Source: Methanolobus bombayensis (GTDB lineage Archaea > Halobacteriota > Methanosarcinia > Methanosarcinales > Methanosarcinaceae). From it: 64,000 nt of DNA. Made by a program: the position numbers and the translations under genes. Position 1 is the stretch's first letter, and each line of letters starts with the position of its first letter. A model generated the notes under the pieces. The model made no database searches. It was not told the DNA's origin and saw nothing but the letters and a program-made list of their open reading frames with translations. The stretch is taken from NCBI RefSeq assembly GCF_017873415.1, contig NZ_JAGGKD010000003.1, positions 272,721-336,720 of the forward strand. The letters run 5' to 3'. Shown here one piece after another: positions 63,959 to 64,000 of this stretch.

Positions 63959-64000
63959 ATGGTTAAAACTGAACAAATTCCAATTGAACATCACCTTTCA
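63959..64000 (+). CDS. Start of a possible downstream frame, cut by the window edge
   Basis: ATG 63959 opens a frame, MVKTEQIPIEHHLS, that runs off the window. It is in phase with the antiporter, separated from it by three TAA codons and one ATT. No ribosome binding site is visible. It could encode the missing TrkA-C part as a separate or broken piece. This is a guess from 14 residues. Confidence 0.25.
   Translation, partial: MVKTEQIPIEHHLS

Noticed and set aside
1..64000. CRISPR array, rRNA genes or intact transposase
   Set aside because: I saw no regularly spaced repeats, rRNA-like sequence or full transposase reading frame on either strand.

Overview
The window looks like a chromosomal segment of a methylotrophic methanogen of the Methanosarcinales, most likely Methanosarcinaceae of the Methanolobus/Methanococcoides kind. 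The evidence is a complete membrane F420H2 dehydrogenase (fpo) operon, F420 and methanofuran biosynthesis genes, archaeal-type PEP carboxylase, PurP, aEF-1beta, archaeal ether-lipid reductase, a bacterial-type DnaK system, an AT-rich genome and archaeal TATA-box promoters. The genus is an inference; no rRNA is present.

Layout. 1-2.2 kb: 5' end of pyrG, a membrane-anchored unknown, a Trm112-like zinc protein and a nucleoside-recognition (Gate) membrane protein. 2.5-13.7 kb: a long forward chemosensory operon (cheY, cheB, cheA, cheC1, an FtsA/PilM-like actin ATPase, cheR, cheC2, cheC3, cheD, a DUF835-like membrane protein, cheC4, an unknown). 13.8-16.4 kb: two paralogous Cys/His proteins of unknown role and a GntP-type permease. 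16.5-26.7 kb: fpoABCDHIJJKLMNO on the minus strand. 27-28.6 kb: zinc-ribbon protein, DUF22-like protein and an Lrp/AsnC regulator. 28.8-34.6 kb: two ferredoxin/flavoprotein pairs flanking cofG, cofH and cofC. 34.7-37.5 kb: trkH-trkA potassium uptake. 37.6-41.4 kb: grpE, dnaK, dnaJ. 41.6-43.4 kb: a four-TM protein, a FilR1-type regulator and two tiny zinc ribbons. 43.4-44.4 kb: a non-annotated kilobase with two minus-strand promoters of identical architecture driving short GC-rich transcripts. 44.4-47.7 kb: mfnD, mfnF, mfnE (methanofuran), a zinc ribbon, aef1b and tRNA-Ala. 47.7-51.5 kb: an AT-rich stretch with purC, a winged-helix protein, decayed sequence, a voltage-gated channel and purE. 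51.6-58.6 kb: ppcA, carA, carB, purP. 59-64 kb: an RGG/zinc protein, a nine-heme membrane cytochrome c interrupted by an in-frame UAG, a winged-helix regulator, an MTH865 protein and a CPA2 antiporter.

How the genes fit together. F420 is the theme of the middle: CofG/CofH make the Fo chromophore, CofC contributes to the side chain, and Fpo oxidises F420H2 to reduce methanophenazine while pumping protons. The electron-input subunit FpoF is not here, as is usual for this group. The Che cluster has kinase, response regulator, both adaptation enzymes, CheD and four CheC-type phosphatases with diverging active sites, but no CheW, receptor, CheF or archaellum gene in the window. Its actin-like ATPase suggests an output other than, or in addition to, the archaellum.

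Most noteworthy: the UAG inside the multiheme cytochrome (possible pyrrolysine), the twin palindrome-plus-TATA promoters near 43.7 and 44.2 kb, the FtsA/PilM-like protein inside the Che operon, the pattern of lost catalytic Asn residues across the four CheC proteins, and an archaeal voltage-gated channel whose filter resembles calcium-selective filters.
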